Counted from the stretch's first letter, positions 7,408 through 15,971 are shown. The stretch is DNA of 45,446 nt from Pseudomonadota bacterium (GCA_021826065.1 JAKADY010000024.1:1-45446), one strand, 5' to 3'. Program-made: numbers and translations. Notes: a model not told the origin generated them from the sequence alone.

Positions 7408-8597
7408 CACAGATGCCGCCGGTTGAAGGGATATTCCTGCCGCCCGTCGGGCAGCGGTTTGCCGCCCAGGACCTGGAACAGGGCGAGCCAGTTGCGCTCG
7501 AAGGCATAGGCCGAGCCGGCCATGTAGATGCGCCAGATGCGGTACTTCTGCTGGCCCACCAGACGCAGGGCCTCGTCGGCGCGCGCCTCGAGGCGATCGA
7601 CCCAGTTCCACAGCGTCCGGGCATAGTGCGGGCGGAGGTTTTCCGCATCGAGCGGCTCCAGCCCGGAGGCGGCCAGCTCGCGGATCACGTGCGAGACGTG
7701 GGTGAGCTCCCCGCCAGGGAAGACGTAGTCGTCGATGAACTCGGAGATGTCGCTGCCCAGACCGTGCGCCTCCACCGCCACCGAGGTGATGCCGTGGTTC
7801 ATGACCAGCCCGCCGGGGCGCAACAGGCGGTGAATCTTGCCGAAATAGGCCGGCAGGTTCTTGCGACCGACGTGCTCGAACATGCCCACGCTGGCGATCT
7901 TGTCGTAGGGCTGATCCTCGGGCACGTCGCGGTAGTCCATCAGCCGCACCTCGACCCGGCCGGCGAGCCCGCGACGGGCGATCTCGGCCTTGACGTGATC
8001 GTGTTGGTTGTCGGACAGGGTGATCCCCAGCGCCGTGACGCCGTACATCTCGGCCGCACGCAGGATCAGCCCGCCCCAACCGCAGCCGATGTCGAGTAGA
8101 CGCTCGCCGGGTTTCAACATCAGTTTGCGGCAGATGAGGTCGAGCTTCTTTTCCTGGGCGGTGTCCAGGTCTTCGTCGCCATTCTCGAAGTAGGCGCAGG
8201 AGTAGACCCGGTTGCGGTCCAGCCACAGCCCGTAGAAGTCGTTGGAGACGTCGTAGTGGTAGCTGATGTTGCGCCGGTCGCGGCTGCGGGTGTGGCGCCA
8301 CCAGCGCCAGTCGGTGCCGCGCCGTCCTTCCAGGCTCGCCTCGGTTTGGCAGAGTTCGCGCCCCAGTTCAAGGATGTCGCGCGCATCCCCCTGCAGGTCG
8401 ATCCAGTCTTCGACGTAAGCACGCGCCAGCCCCCCCATGCTCGGTTGGGCGAGCACGCGCAGCGCCCGTGGTGTCTTGACGACCAGGCGCACGCGCGCGC
8501 CAGGGGCGCCCAGCGTCTCGCCATTCCAGAGCTGGACCTCGACCGGCAGACCTTGCAGCCGGCCGCGCATCTGTTTGTACAGTACTTCGCGCAGCAT
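7395..8597 (-). CDS. cfa: Cyclopropane-fatty-acyl-phospholipid synthase
   Basis: 400 residues from the ATG at 8597, chosen over the GTG one codon upstream because GGGGGAG is better spaced from it. The enzyme adds a methylene from S-adenosylmethionine across the double bond of membrane phospholipid acyl chains. Residues 1-100 form the N-terminal lipid-contact domain. The SAM-binding glycine loop is LLDIGCGWGG (167-176), preceded by ISYHYDVSNDFY (111-122), which is highly conserved in the family, and followed by GMFEHVG and SYAFERNW-type segments. It overlaps the CNP1 gene at its 3' end. Family members are often induced in stationary phase or stress; nothing here shows that directly. Confidence 0.94.
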   Translation of the reverse strand: MLREVLYKQMRGRLQGLPVEVQLWNGETLGAPGARVRLVVKTPRALRVLAQPSMGGLARAYVEDWIDLQGDARDILELGRELCQTEASLEGRRGTDWRWWRHTRSRDRRNISYHYDVSNDFYGLWLDRNRVYSCAYFENGDEDLDTAQEKKLDLICRKLMLKPGERLLDIGCGWGGLILRAAEMYGVTALGITLSDNQHDHVKAEIARRGLAGRVEVRLMDYRDVPEDQPYDKIASVGMFEHVGRKNLPAYFGKIHRLLRPGGLVMNHGITSVAVEAHGLGSDISEFIDDYVFPGGELTHVSHVIRELAASGLEPLDAENLRPHYARTLWNWVDRLEARADEALRLVGQQKYRIWRIYMAGSAYAFERNWLALFQVLGGKPLPDGRQEYPFNRRHLCGEG

Positions 8598-8647
8598 CAC
8601 GCTCCCCCTTCGTGTGCTGGCGGTCAGGGCCGCCGAAAAATCCGATT

Positions 8648-9229
8648 TTAAGCGAGATCGGCGGCGAGCGAGTCGCGCACGTTGCGCGGCACCTCCACCT
8701 CCACCCGATACTGCGGATGGTCGATGCCGGCGCGTAGGCCCGCGCCGTTCTTCACCGCCGCGACCATCTCGGGGGTGAGCTCGAAGCGCATGAAGTGGAC
8801 CGAGGCGGTCTTGTCCGGCGTACTGCGGTCGAGGTCCTCGTTGGCGATGGGGCGGATCTTGTCGAATCCTTCGACCTGCAGCCAGACCTGGTTCTCGATG
8901 CCGACCAGGCGGGCGAGGGCCTGGCGCCGCTCTTCCAGGTCCGGGTATTCGAGCATGAAAGACGCCTTCCAGTTGTTGCCGTCCGGGATCAAGGGGTTGT
9001 AGACATCGAGCTCCTCCTGGATCGCCTCCGGCTCGAAGATGCGCTCGATGCGCAACATCTCCTGAATCTGATACTGCATCGTCAGCCGGTCCTCGAAATA
9101 GAGGGCGGCGTGCTCACCCAGGGCGAGCCGCCGGTTCTTCTTGTGTTCGATCACCTTGGCGCGAAAATCCTTGCGCTCCTGGGCGTATTGTTCCAGCGAA
9201 TAGAGGTCGGCTCGGGTCAGTTTCTGCAT
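8648..9229 (-). CDS. DUF3501 family protein
   Basis: 193 residues from the ATG at 9229 (MQKLTRADLYSLE). It has the family's typical block KNRRLALGEHAALYFEDRLTM (about 31-51), MLRIERIFE and a C-terminal half rich in acidic and beta-type segments. No signal peptide or membrane segment is present. It is the third gene of the rubrerythrin / Fe-S protein / DUF3501 set, 11 bp after the Fe-S gene stop, so translation is probably coupled. The family has no established biochemical role to my knowledge. The conserved company of a peroxide-reducing diiron protein and an electron-transfer protein suggests an oxidative-stress or anaerobic redox function, which is inference. Confidence 0.85.
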   Translation of the reverse strand: MQKLTRADLYSLEQYAQERKDFRAKVIEHKKNRRLALGEHAALYFEDRLTMQYQIQEMLRIERIFEPEAIQEELDVYNPLIPDGNNWKASFMLEYPDLEERRQALARLVGIENQVWLQVEGFDKIRPIANEDLDRSTPDKTASVHFMRFELTPEMVAAVKNGAGLRAGIDHPQYRVEVEVPRNVRDSLAADLA

Positions 9230-9240
9230 GGGTTGACTCC

Positions 9241-10575
9241 TCAGATTCCGTAGGCCTTGCGCAACAGGGTGATGGGATGCTCCGGGGCGGTGCCGTCGGT
9301 ACGGGCATGGCCGATGTGATGTCCGGCCATGGCACAGTCCGAGCCATAGTGGTCGGGTTTGGCCTGGTTGACCCGGTTGACCACCGGCTTGACGATCTTC
9401 ATGGCCGCGGGGTGGAACTCGCGCTTCACCGCATAGGTGCCGTCGTGGCCGGAGCAGCGCTCGATGACCTCGACCTCGGTCTGCGGGATCAGGGCGAGGA
9501 CCTCCTTGGTCTTGGGCCCGATGTTCTGCACCCGCTGGTGACAGGCGGCGTGGTAGGCGACCTTGCCCAGACCCTGTTTGAAATCGGTCTTGAGCTTGCC
9601 CTCCTTGTGCCGCAGCATGAGGTATTCGAAGGGGTCGTAGAAGGCCGCCTTGACCTTCTGTACGTCCGGGTCGTCGGGGAACATGAGCGGCAGCTCCTGC
9701 TTGAACATGAGCACGCAGGAGGGGATCAGCGCCGTCAGGTCCCAGCCGGCGTCCACCAGACGGGCGAGCTGGGGGATGTTGACCTCCTTGAGCGCGCGCA
9801 CGGTCTCCAGATCGCCCAGCTCCAGTTTGGGCATGCCACAGCAGCGCTCCTTCTCGGCCAGCGTCACCGGGATGCCGTTGTGCTCGAACACGGCCACCAG
9901 GTCCTCGCCCGGGCCAGGCTCGTTGCGGTTGATAAAGCAGGTGGCGAACAGGGCCACCTTGCCGCGCGTGGGGCCGGCCGGCACACCCGGGGTGTCGTCC
10001 GGCAGGCGCTTGAGGCGGCTGCGCAGCGGGCGGCTGGTGAATTCCGGCAGCCAGGCCTCGCTGTGGATGCCCGCCACCGACTCCAGGGCCTTGCGCGCCA
10101 CCCCCACCTTGTTGACGGCATTGACCGTCTGCGCCACCACCGGGATGCCGACGAAGCGCCCGACCATGTCGGTGCTGGTGAGCACGCGGTCGCGCAGCTT
10201 GGTGGGCCGGTTCTTGAAGTGCCAGGCCTTGGCGCGCAGCATCAGGTGCGGGAAGTCGAGGTTCCACTCGTGCGGCGGCACGTAGGGGCACTTGGTCATG
10301 TAACACAGGTCGCACAGATAGCAGTGCTCCACGACCTTCCAGTAGTCCTCCTTCTTGACGCCGTCCACCTCCATGGTGTCGGAGGCGTCGACCAGGTCGA
10401 ACAGCGTCGGGAAGGACTGACACAGGCTCACGCAGCGCCGGCAGCCGTGGCAGATGTCGAACACCCGCTCCATCTCCTTGAACAGGGCGGCCTCGTCGTA
10501 GAACTCCGGGTTCTGCCAGTCGAGGGGATGACGGATGGGGGCTTCGAGATTGCCTTCGCGGACGGGGGTGGCCAT
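9241..10575 (-). CDS. GlpC/HdrD-type iron-sulfur protein with two CCG-like domains
   Basis: 444 residues. The N-terminus carries two cysteine clusters for [4Fe-4S] centres: CHGCRRCVSLC (Cys42, 45, 48, 52) and CYLCDLCYMTKCP (Cys85, 88, 91, 96). Two cysteine-rich CCG-type domains follow: one with ATCF and KERCCGMPK, the other with HAACHQ and ERCSGHDG. This layout is that of GlpC and heterodisulfide-reductase D-like electron-transfer subunits. No flavin-binding partner (GlpA, LldE/GlcD type) is adjacent. It is cotranscribed with rubrerythrin and DUF3501, so it may deliver electrons to the diiron protein. That is inference. An AAGGAAG ribosome site precedes the ATG. Confidence 0.88.
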   Translation of the reverse strand: MATPVREGNLEAPIRHPLDWQNPEFYDEAALFKEMERVFDICHGCRRCVSLCQSFPTLFDLVDASDTMEVDGVKKEDYWKVVEHCYLCDLCYMTKCPYVPPHEWNLDFPHLMLRAKAWHFKNRPTKLRDRVLTSTDMVGRFVGIPVVAQTVNAVNKVGVARKALESVAGIHSEAWLPEFTSRPLRSRLKRLPDDTPGVPAGPTRGKVALFATCFINRNEPGPGEDLVAVFEHNGIPVTLAEKERCCGMPKLELGDLETVRALKEVNIPQLARLVDAGWDLTALIPSCVLMFKQELPLMFPDDPDVQKVKAAFYDPFEYLMLRHKEGKLKTDFKQGLGKVAYHAACHQRVQNIGPKTKEVLALIPQTEVEVIERCSGHDGTYAVKREFHPAAMKIVKPVVNRVNQAKPDHYGSDCAMAGHHIGHARTDGTAPEHPITLLRKAYGI

Positions 10576-10621
10576 AAAACTTCCTTGTGCGGGTTTGGAG
10601 GGTCTTGGGACCTCGCTTGCC

Positions 10622-10672
10622 GAGGCTGTGCCCTGCGGTCGGCCTGGACATCCGACCGCAGGGCACAGCCTC
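10622..10672. repeat. Perfect 21-bp inverted repeat between rubrerythrin and Fe-S genes
   Basis: The arm at 10622-10642 (begins GAGGCTGTGCCC) is exactly complementary to 10652-10672, with a 9-nt loop. There is no T-tract, so it is not a classic terminator. It lies inside the operon, 30 bp after the rubrerythrin stop, where it could stabilise the upstream mRNA segment or attenuate the downstream genes. Confidence 0.85.
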
Positions 10673-10701
10673 CCCCGGCTGGGGGAGATTGCTGCAAGCG
10701 G

Positions 10702-11124
10702 TCAGGCGGCGCCCAGTTCGTTCAGGGCCTTCTGATAGCGGTTGGCGTGCGAGCGCTCGGCCTTGGCCAGGGTCTCGAACCAGTCGGCGATCTCGTCGAA
10801 GCCTTCCTCGCGCGCGGTCTTGGCCATGCCCGGGTACATGTCGGTGTACTCGTGCGTCTCGCCGGCCACGGCGGTCTTCAGGTTGTCGATGGTGGAACCG
10901 AACGGCATGCCGGTGGCCGGGTCGCCGCAGGCCTCCAGGTACTCCAGGTGACCATGGGCATGGCCGGTCTCACCCTCGGCGGTGGAGCGGAACAGGGCGG
11001 CGATGTCGTTGTAGCCCTCCACGTCGGCCTTGGCAGCGAAGTAGAGGTAACGACGGTTAGCCTGGGACTCGCCGGCGAAGGCGTACTTCAGGTTCTCTTC
11101 GGTTTTGGATCCTTTCAGCTGCAT
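10702..11124 (-). CDS. Rubrerythrin-family diiron protein without rubredoxin domain
   Basis: 140 residues forming one ferritin-like four-helix domain. Expected iron ligands are visible in [11 protein letters not shown] (about 16-26), [12 protein letters not shown] (about 50-61), VAGETHEY (about 86-93) and [10 protein letters not shown] (about 121-130). Rubrerythrins reduce hydrogen peroxide to water in the cytoplasm using electrons from rubredoxin-type donors. This copy lacks the C-terminal rubredoxin domain (no CxxC at all), so it needs an external donor, possibly the Fe-S protein encoded next. A strong ribosome site (CAGGAG) precedes the ATG. A palindrome overlaps its likely promoter. Confidence 0.93.
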   Translation of the reverse strand: MQLKGSKTEENLKYAFAGESQANRRYLYFAAKADVEGYNDIAALFRSTAEGETGHAHGHLEYLEACGDPATGMPFGSTIDNLKTAVAGETHEYTDMYPGMAKTAREEGFDEIADWFETLAKAERSHANRYQKALNELGAA

Positions 11125-11182
11125 CGTGATCTCCTGACATCAGTGGTCCCCGGCAGAATACCCGCGCCGGGTTTGCGGGATA

Positions 11183-11211
11183 TTTAGAATTAATCTAAAC
11201 ACTAGACTCAA
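11183..11211 (-). promoter_or_regulatory. Rubrerythrin promoter with overlapping palindromic operator
   Basis: On the minus strand, TTGAGT (11211-11206), 17 bp and TCTAAA form a -35/-10 pair. The near-perfect palindrome TTTAGAATTAATCTAAA (11183-11199; 7 of 8 arm positions pair) covers the -10. Its inner TTAG-N7-CTAA core resembles an OxyR half-site, and the whole differs at only a few positions from a PerR box. Either regulator would fit a peroxide-reducing operon. Which one is not decidable here. Confidence 0.55.
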
Positions 11212-11266
11212 TATATCGACCTGACGTTCCCCTGTCAACACTTCCGGGTGTCCTCGTTGACGGGAA

Positions 11267-11578
11267 TCAACCGAGGCGCATGACGACGAGATTCACGTCC
11301 AGGACCTCCCCGCCCAACAGATAGACACGGCCGGGCAGACGATTGTCACCGGTGTCCGAGTATTCGAAGGCGTACTCTCTATATAGACGAAGCTGCTGAC
11401 GATCGTCACGGCGCAGCCGCAGTCGGGCGAGGCTAACCGTCTCGTCGAGCAGTTGCACGCCCGCCCGCTGGCAGACCTGCCGCGCCGCCTGGATGGCGAG
11501 CTCACGCTTTTGCAGCCCGTCCCACCACAAACCGCCCAGCGCGAGCAAGCCGCCGACGACCAGCCATTCGCTCGTCAT
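11267..11578 (-). CDS. DUF3301 domain protein
   Basis: 103 residues. One N-terminal membrane or signal-anchor segment (WLVVGGLLALGGLWWDGL) is followed by a basic soluble region (REYAFEYSDTGDNRLPGRVYLLGGEVLDVNL) that matches DUF3301 proteins of Gamma- and Betaproteobacteria. Function is unknown. It lies alone between the rubrerythrin operon and rhlE. The ATG at 11578 is the only start that keeps the hydrophobic N-terminus. Confidence 0.75.
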   Translation of the reverse strand: MTSEWLVVGGLLALGGLWWDGLQKRELAIQAARQVCQRAGVQLLDETVSLARLRLRRDDRQQLRLYREYAFEYSDTGDNRLPGRVYLLGGEVLDVNLVVMRLG

Positions 11579-11634
11579 GCCGTGCCGTCACCGTGAATGT
11601 CGGCGCAGCCGATCACGATGCGCACCCCTCCTGC

Positions 11635-11723
11635 CCTCACCCCCAACCCCTCCCCCGCTCGCGGGGGAGGGGAGCTTCGAGCGGCTGCCGCCGATCACAA
11701 AGCTGGAGGGGCTGGGGGTGAGG
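11635..11723. repeat. C-rich palindromic intergenic repeat, copy 1
   Basis: The outer arms 11635-11653 and 11705-11723 (CCTCACCCCCAACCCCTCC and its complement) match at 18 of 19 positions. An inner perfect 12-bp stem CCCCTCCCCCGC / GCGGGGGAGGGG with a 2-nt loop lies at 11647-11672. It sits between DUF3301 and the rhlE stop. The same core recurs at 18844-18885. Confidence 0.8.
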
Positions 11724-11740
11724 GAACGGACTGGCGACAT

Positions 11741-13060
11741 TCATGCCTCTGGTTGACCGTCGCCATGTCCGTTGGGTTCTTTCGGGCGCACCGGCGGCAG
11801 GAACAGGGCGCAGACCTCACGCGGGGCCTGCCGAGCGCGGGCAGGCGACCCGGCCGCAGGGGCCGGCCCAGTGACGGCCGCGGCCGGTTTGGGAGCCGGC
11901 CGCGGCAGGGGGCTCACCGTCAAACGCCGCTGGATGAAGCGCTCGACCCCGGCGAGCAGCTTCTCCTCCTCCGGCGAGACCAGCGAGATCGCCAGCCCCG
12001 AGGCGCCCGCGCGTCCGGTGCGGCCGATGCGGTGCACGTAGTCCTCGGGCGAATAGGGCAGCTCGTAGTTGACCACACAGGGCAGCTCGGCGATGTCCAG
12101 ACCGCGTGCGGCGATGTCGGTCGCCACCAGGATCTTGATCTCGCCCCTCTTGAAGCCCTCCAGCGCGGTCAGGCGATCGACCTGGGCCTTGTCGCCATGG
12201 ATGACGGCGGCCTCGACGGCGCGCCGCTGCAGCCTGCGGCCCAAACGGTCGGCGGCGAGCTTGGTGCGGGTGAAAACCAGCACCTGGTTGAGTTCGCGCG
12301 CGCGGATGACCGCGAGCAGGGCATCGAGCTTGTCGTCCTCGGCCACCTTGTGCACCACCTGCTCCACCGTCTCCGCCGCGGTGTTGCGCCGCGCCACCTC
12401 GACCTTCAGGGGATTGGTCAGAAAGCTTTGCGCCAGACGGGTGATGTCGTCGCTGAAGGTGGCGGAGAAGAGCAGGGTCTGGCGATTGCGCGGCAGCAGC
12501 GCCAGGATGCGCTTGAGATCGGGCAGGAAGCCCATGTCCAGCATGCGGTCGGCCTCGTCCAGCACCAGGAACTGCACCTGGTTGAGCTGCACGGTCCTGT
12601 TGCCGGCGTGGTCGAGCAGCCGCCCGGGGGTGGCGACCAGGATCTCGACCCCGGCGCGCAACTGCGCCTCCTGCGTGTCCATCCCCACCCCGCCGTATAC
12701 CACGGCGCTGCGCAGCGGCAGGTATTTGCCATAAGCGACGATGCTCTCGTGCACCTGGATGGCCAGCTCGCGGGTGGGGGTGAGCACCAGCGCGCGCACC
12801 GGATGCCGTGCGGGCGAGGTGCTGGTGTTGGCATAGGGCTGCATGCGCACGAGCAGGGGCAGGGAGAAGGCCGCCGTCTTGCCGGTGCCGGTCTGTGCCT
12901 GGGCCATCAGGTCGCGGCCGGACAGCACCAGCGGGATGGCCTGCCGCTGGATGGGGGTGGGCGTGTGGTAACCCAATTCCCGCACCGCACGCAGCACCTC
13001 CGGCGTGAGCGCCAGGTCCTCGAAACTGCTGGCCGCCTCCAGGGCGGCGGATTCCGTCAT
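11741..13060 (-). CDS. rhlE: DEAD-box RNA helicase, RhlE-like
   Basis: 439 residues with the complete DEAD-box series: Q motif region GYHTPTPIQ, motif I AQTGTGKT (about 54-61), PTRELA, TPGRL, DEAD (about 168), SAT, and motif VI HRIGRTGRAG. The C-terminal 60 residues are a Pro/Ala/Arg-rich low-complexity tail typical of RhlE-type helicases. It would unwind RNA in the cytoplasm, for example during ribosome assembly or mRNA decay. It follows the MBL-fold gene by 13 bp on the same strand. The subtype is inferred from overall shape. Confidence 0.92.
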   Translation of the reverse strand: MTESAALEAASSFEDLALTPEVLRAVRELGYHTPTPIQRQAIPLVLSGRDLMAQAQTGTGKTAAFSLPLLVRMQPYANTSTSPARHPVRALVLTPTRELAIQVHESIVAYGKYLPLRSAVVYGGVGMDTQEAQLRAGVEILVATPGRLLDHAGNRTVQLNQVQFLVLDEADRMLDMGFLPDLKRILALLPRNRQTLLFSATFSDDITRLAQSFLTNPLKVEVARRNTAAETVEQVVHKVAEDDKLDALLAVIRARELNQVLVFTRTKLAADRLGRRLQRRAVEAAVIHGDKAQVDRLTALEGFKRGEIKILVATDIAARGLDIAELPCVVNYELPYSPEDYVHRIGRTGRAGASGLAISLVSPEEEKLLAGVERFIQRRLTVSPLPRPAPKPAAAVTGPAPAAGSPARARQAPREVCALFLPPVRPKEPNGHGDGQPEA

Positions 13061-13073
13061 CGCCGCCGTTTCC

Positions 13074-13841
13074 TCAACCGATCTGCCGCCAGTCCAAACC
13101 GTTCGCCTGATCCGCCACGGCGATCTCCTCCGGCCGACAGCCCAGCGCGTCCGCCAGGGCAGCGCGCGCGAGATCGGGGGTATTGTTCTCCTCGCTCAGA
13201 TGGGCCGCAACCACGTGCTGCAGCCGGCGAGTGTCGAGGCTGGCGAGCAGGCCGGCGGCCACGCGGTTGTCCAGATGACCGTAGCGGCCGAGTATGCGGG
13301 CCTTGAGGCTGGGCGGATAGGCCCCCTGCAGCAACCGCTCGAGGTCGTGGTTGCATTCCAGCACCAGGGCATCGCAGGCATCCAGGCACTGCGCCATGTG
13401 CGCGGTGACGTGCCCGGCATCGCTCAGCATCCCCAACCGTACCCGGCCGTCCGAGAACACGTACTGTACCGGCTCCCGGGCATCGTGGGGAATGGGGTAA
13501 GGCGTGAGCTCCAGGTCGCCGATGGCCAGCGCCTGATCCGCCGCCAACAGACCGGTCTCGGTGGGCAACTCGGCTGTGGCCGCAAGCATGGCCCGGCAGC
13601 CGTGGGTCATCCAAAGCGCACAACCGTAACGGCTGGCGAAGCGGACGGCGCCGCGCGCATGGTCGCTGTGTTCGTGGGTCAGCACGACGGCGCTGACCGC
13701 CTCCGGCGCCACGCCCCGCTGCGCCAGGCGCTGGGTGATCTCAGCCAGTCCGAAACCGCAGTCCACCATGATCAGGGTGGATCCCTTTTGCACCAACCAG
13801 GCATTGCCGCGACTGCCGCTGCCCAGACAGGCAAAGCGCAC
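13074..13841 (-). CDS. MBL-fold metallo-hydrolase, YycJ/WalJ-like
   Basis: 255 residues starting at a GTG (13841). The metal motif THEHSDH (about 55-61) is intact, as are MRFACLGSGSRGNAWLV at the N-terminus, LSDAGH (about 139) and LECNHD (about 160-165), which are signatures of the YycJ-like metallo-beta-lactamase subgroup. It is probably a cytoplasmic hydrolase or nuclease. The gene sits between bamC (13 bp upstream) and rhlE (13 bp downstream). The dapA-bamC-MBL order recurs in Betaproteobacteria. Confidence 0.88.
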   Translation of the reverse strand: MRFACLGSGSRGNAWLVQKGSTLIMVDCGFGLAEITQRLAQRGVAPEAVSAVVLTHEHSDHARGAVRFASRYGCALWMTHGCRAMLAATAELPTETGLLAADQALAIGDLELTPYPIPHDAREPVQYVFSDGRVRLGMLSDAGHVTAHMAQCLDACDALVLECNHDLERLLQGAYPPSLKARILGRYGHLDNRVAAGLLASLDTRRLQHVVAAHLSEENNTPDLARAALADALGCRPEEIAVADQANGLDWRQIG

Positions 13842-13854
13842 GATGGCTCACGCG

Positions 13855-14979
13855 CTATTTCAGCTGCTCGTGCAGCAGGTTGAGGATGCGGTTGCCCGTC
13901 TCGCCCGCCGGGCTGCGCCCGTCATCCTGCAGCACCGTCACGCGGGTGGCGCCGGCCGACTCGGCGAGCCTCACCCGGTAGCGCTGCGCCTTGAGCCTGT
14001 CGTCGTCGCTGCGCCAGAAGGCCAGACGCGAGAGCATGCCCTGCCGCTTGGTCCCCGCCTCGGGGTCGGCGTAGCGGACGAAGTACTCCCCCGCAGCGCG
14101 GTCGCGATCCTCGACGACGAAGCCCACGCGGTCGAGGGCAAGCCCCACGCGCCGCCAGGCGCGGTCAAAGGGCTCGGGCAGTGTCAGTTGGGCCGCGCCG
14201 TCGGCGGTGCGCGTCAGGCTCGCGGCCGGCTCCGTCTGCGCCCTGGCGAGCAGGGTCTGGGCGCGCGTCTCCTCGATGCCGAAGCGGGTCATGAGGCGGC
14301 GCAGCATCTCCGCCTCCAGCTCGGGGTCGACCGGACGCGGCTGCCAGACGGTGCGGCCGACGCCCTGATCGCCGCCGCCCTGCGTCCCCTCGAAGACCTC
14401 GATCATGCCGCGGTGGCTGATGTAGATCTCGGTACCCTTGCCATCGGGGGTCGGCTCCAGCCGGGTGCGGAACTTGTCGCGTTCGGCGGTGGAGTAGACC
14501 GCATCGATCAGCCGTCCCAGGGTGCGGCGGATGATGTCCTGGGGGATCTTGGCCCGGTTCTCGGCCCAGTCGGTCTCCATCACCCCCGCCTCGGGGATCT
14601 CGACGTTGACGATGAAGCCCATCTCCTGCCAGAAGGCCTTAACCACCGGCCAGACCTGTTGCGGCGGCTGGTCCACCACCAGCCAGCGCTGGCTGCCGGC
14701 CCGTTCGATGCGGGCCTTGTCCACGCTGGGCAGAAGCCGGCTCGCCTCGGCCGTCGGCCGGGCGCTGCGGTCCTGGGTGTAGGCCGAGTAGGTCGCCGAG
14801 CCGCTGGGGCTCACGTCCGGCACCGCGAAGCGGCTGTCCCGGCTGGGCAGCACCAGGTCCGGCGGCACCTCCAGGCTGGGGACGGTGCCCGCCGACTTGT
14901 AGTCGATCGGCTTGCTCTCCAGCAGGGTGCAGCCACCAAGGGCCAGGGCGATGACGATGGCGAGGAGACGACTCGGCAT
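13855..14979 (-). CDS. bamC: Outer-membrane assembly lipoprotein BamC
   Basis: 374 residues from the ATG at 14979. The frame is open 97 codons further, but only this start gives a lipoprotein signal (LLAIVIALALGGC, lipobox LGGC, Cys17). The N-terminal unstructured segment with IDYKSAGTVPSLEVPPDL is characteristic of BamC/NlpB, and two helix-grip domains follow (RWLVVDQPPQQVWPVVKAFW and FDRAWRRVGLALDRVGF). BamC is an accessory subunit of the BAM complex that inserts beta-barrel proteins. It lies 62 bp downstream of dapA, the classical dapA-nlpB arrangement. Confidence 0.93.
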   Translation of the reverse strand: MPSRLLAIVIALALGGCTLLESKPIDYKSAGTVPSLEVPPDLVLPSRDSRFAVPDVSPSGSATYSAYTQDRSARPTAEASRLLPSVDKARIERAGSQRWLVVDQPPQQVWPVVKAFWQEMGFIVNVEIPEAGVMETDWAENRAKIPQDIIRRTLGRLIDAVYSTAERDKFRTRLEPTPDGKGTEIYISHRGMIEVFEGTQGGGDQGVGRTVWQPRPVDPELEAEMLRRLMTRFGIEETRAQTLLARAQTEPAASLTRTADGAAQLTLPEPFDRAWRRVGLALDRVGFVVEDRDRAAGEYFVRYADPEAGTKRQGMLSRLAFWRSDDDRLKAQRYRVRLAESAGATRVTVLQDDGRSPAGETGNRILNLLHEQLK

Positions 14980-15041
14980 GTCTGGATTCCTCAGGGTCGG
15001 CAGCGCAGGGGGCCGTGGCTCGCGGATGAGGTCACGCCCGT

Positions 15042-15920
15042 TCATACCGGGATTCCCGCCTCGGACAGGGCGCTGAGGAGGACGGGCTGCTGCGCCTCGG
15101 ACAACGGCGTGAGCGGCAGCCGGATCCCCGGGCCGATGCGACCCATGCGCGCCAGGGCCCATTTGACGGGGATGGGGTTGGCCTCGACGAACAGCTTCTG
15201 GTGCAGCGGCAGCAGCCGGAAATGGATCTCCCGCGCCCGGGCGAGGTCCCCGGCCAGGGCCGCCTGGCACATGGCGTGCATGAGCCCCGGGGCGACGTTG
15301 GCGGTGACCGAGATCACCCCGTGGCCGCCCAGTAACATCAGGGCGAGCGCGGTGGCGTCGTCACCGCTGTAGATGGCGAAGCCCGCCGGCGCGCGGCGGA
15401 TCAGGTCGGCGCCACGCTCGAGGTTGCCGGTGGCGTCCTTGATGCCGATCACGCCGGGCACCTGGGCGAGTCTCAGGGCCGTGTCGTTGGCGATGTCCGA
15501 GGCGGTGCGGCCGGGGACGTTGTACAGGATCATGGGCAGGTCCACCGCCTCGGCGATGGTCCGGAAATGCCGGTAGAGGCCCTCCTGCGTGGGTTTGTTG
15601 TAGTAGGGGGCCACGGACAGCCCGGCCACCGCGCCGGCGGCCTTGGCGCAGCGCGTCAGCTCGATCGCCTCCGCCGTGGAGTTGGCGCCCGTGCCGGCGA
15701 CGATGGCGATGCGGCCCGCGGCATGCTCGACCGCGGTGCGGATCAGCAGGCAGTGCTCCTCGGGGCTCACGGTGGGCGACTCGCCGGTCGTGCCGACGAT
15801 GACTAGGGCGTCGCTGCCCTCCGCCACATGCCAGTCGATGAGGCGGCGCAGGGCATCGAGATCGAGCTCGCCCGTGGCGGTCATGGGGGTGACCAGGGCG
15901 ACGAGGCTGCCTGTGAGCAT
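15042..15920 (-). CDS. dapA: 4-hydroxy-tetrahydrodipicolinate synthase
   Basis: 292 residues. It condenses pyruvate and aspartate semialdehyde in lysine/diaminopimelate synthesis. From the ATG at 15920 the catalytic residues fall exactly at E. coli positions: Thr44/Thr45 (GTTGE), Tyr133 (YNVPGRT) and the Schiff-base Lys161 (GIKDATG). An ATG four codons upstream (15932) is the alternative but would shift this register and has a poor ribosome-site spacing. The gene heads dapA-bamC and lies 51 bp after the methyltransferase stop. Confidence 0.96.
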   Translation of the reverse strand: MLTGSLVALVTPMTATGELDLDALRRLIDWHVAEGSDALVIVGTTGESPTVSPEEHCLLIRTAVEHAAGRIAIVAGTGANSTAEAIELTRCAKAAGAVAGLSVAPYYNKPTQEGLYRHFRTIAEAVDLPMILYNVPGRTASDIANDTALRLAQVPGVIGIKDATGNLERGADLIRRAPAGFAIYSGDDATALALMLLGGHGVISVTANVAPGLMHAMCQAALAGDLARAREIHFRLLPLHQKLFVEANPIPVKWALARMGRIGPGIRLPLTPLSEAQQPVLLSALSEAGIPV

Positions 15921-15971
15921 GGTATCCAACATTCCAAAAGCGCGATTCTATCCGAAATCCGCCGCCTGGAT

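Noticed and set aside
8648-10666. A 672-codon minus-strand frame fusing an Arg/Pro-rich segment to DUF3501
   Set aside because: The first two thirds are the Fe-S gene read out of frame. DUF3501 starts at its own ATG at 9229.
9277-11187. Long plus-strand frame (636 codons) antisense to the rubrerythrin operon
   Set aside because: High-GC shadow: the minus-strand genes have clear domains and ribosome sites, while this translation is His/Gly/Val-rich with no recognisable domain.
11597-13306. Plus-strand frame (569 codons) over rhlE
   Set aside because: Antisense shadow of an unmistakable DEAD-box helicase; low-complexity translation.
13735-15372. Plus-strand frame (545 codons) over bamC and dapA
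   Set aside because: Antisense shadow of two well-defined genes.
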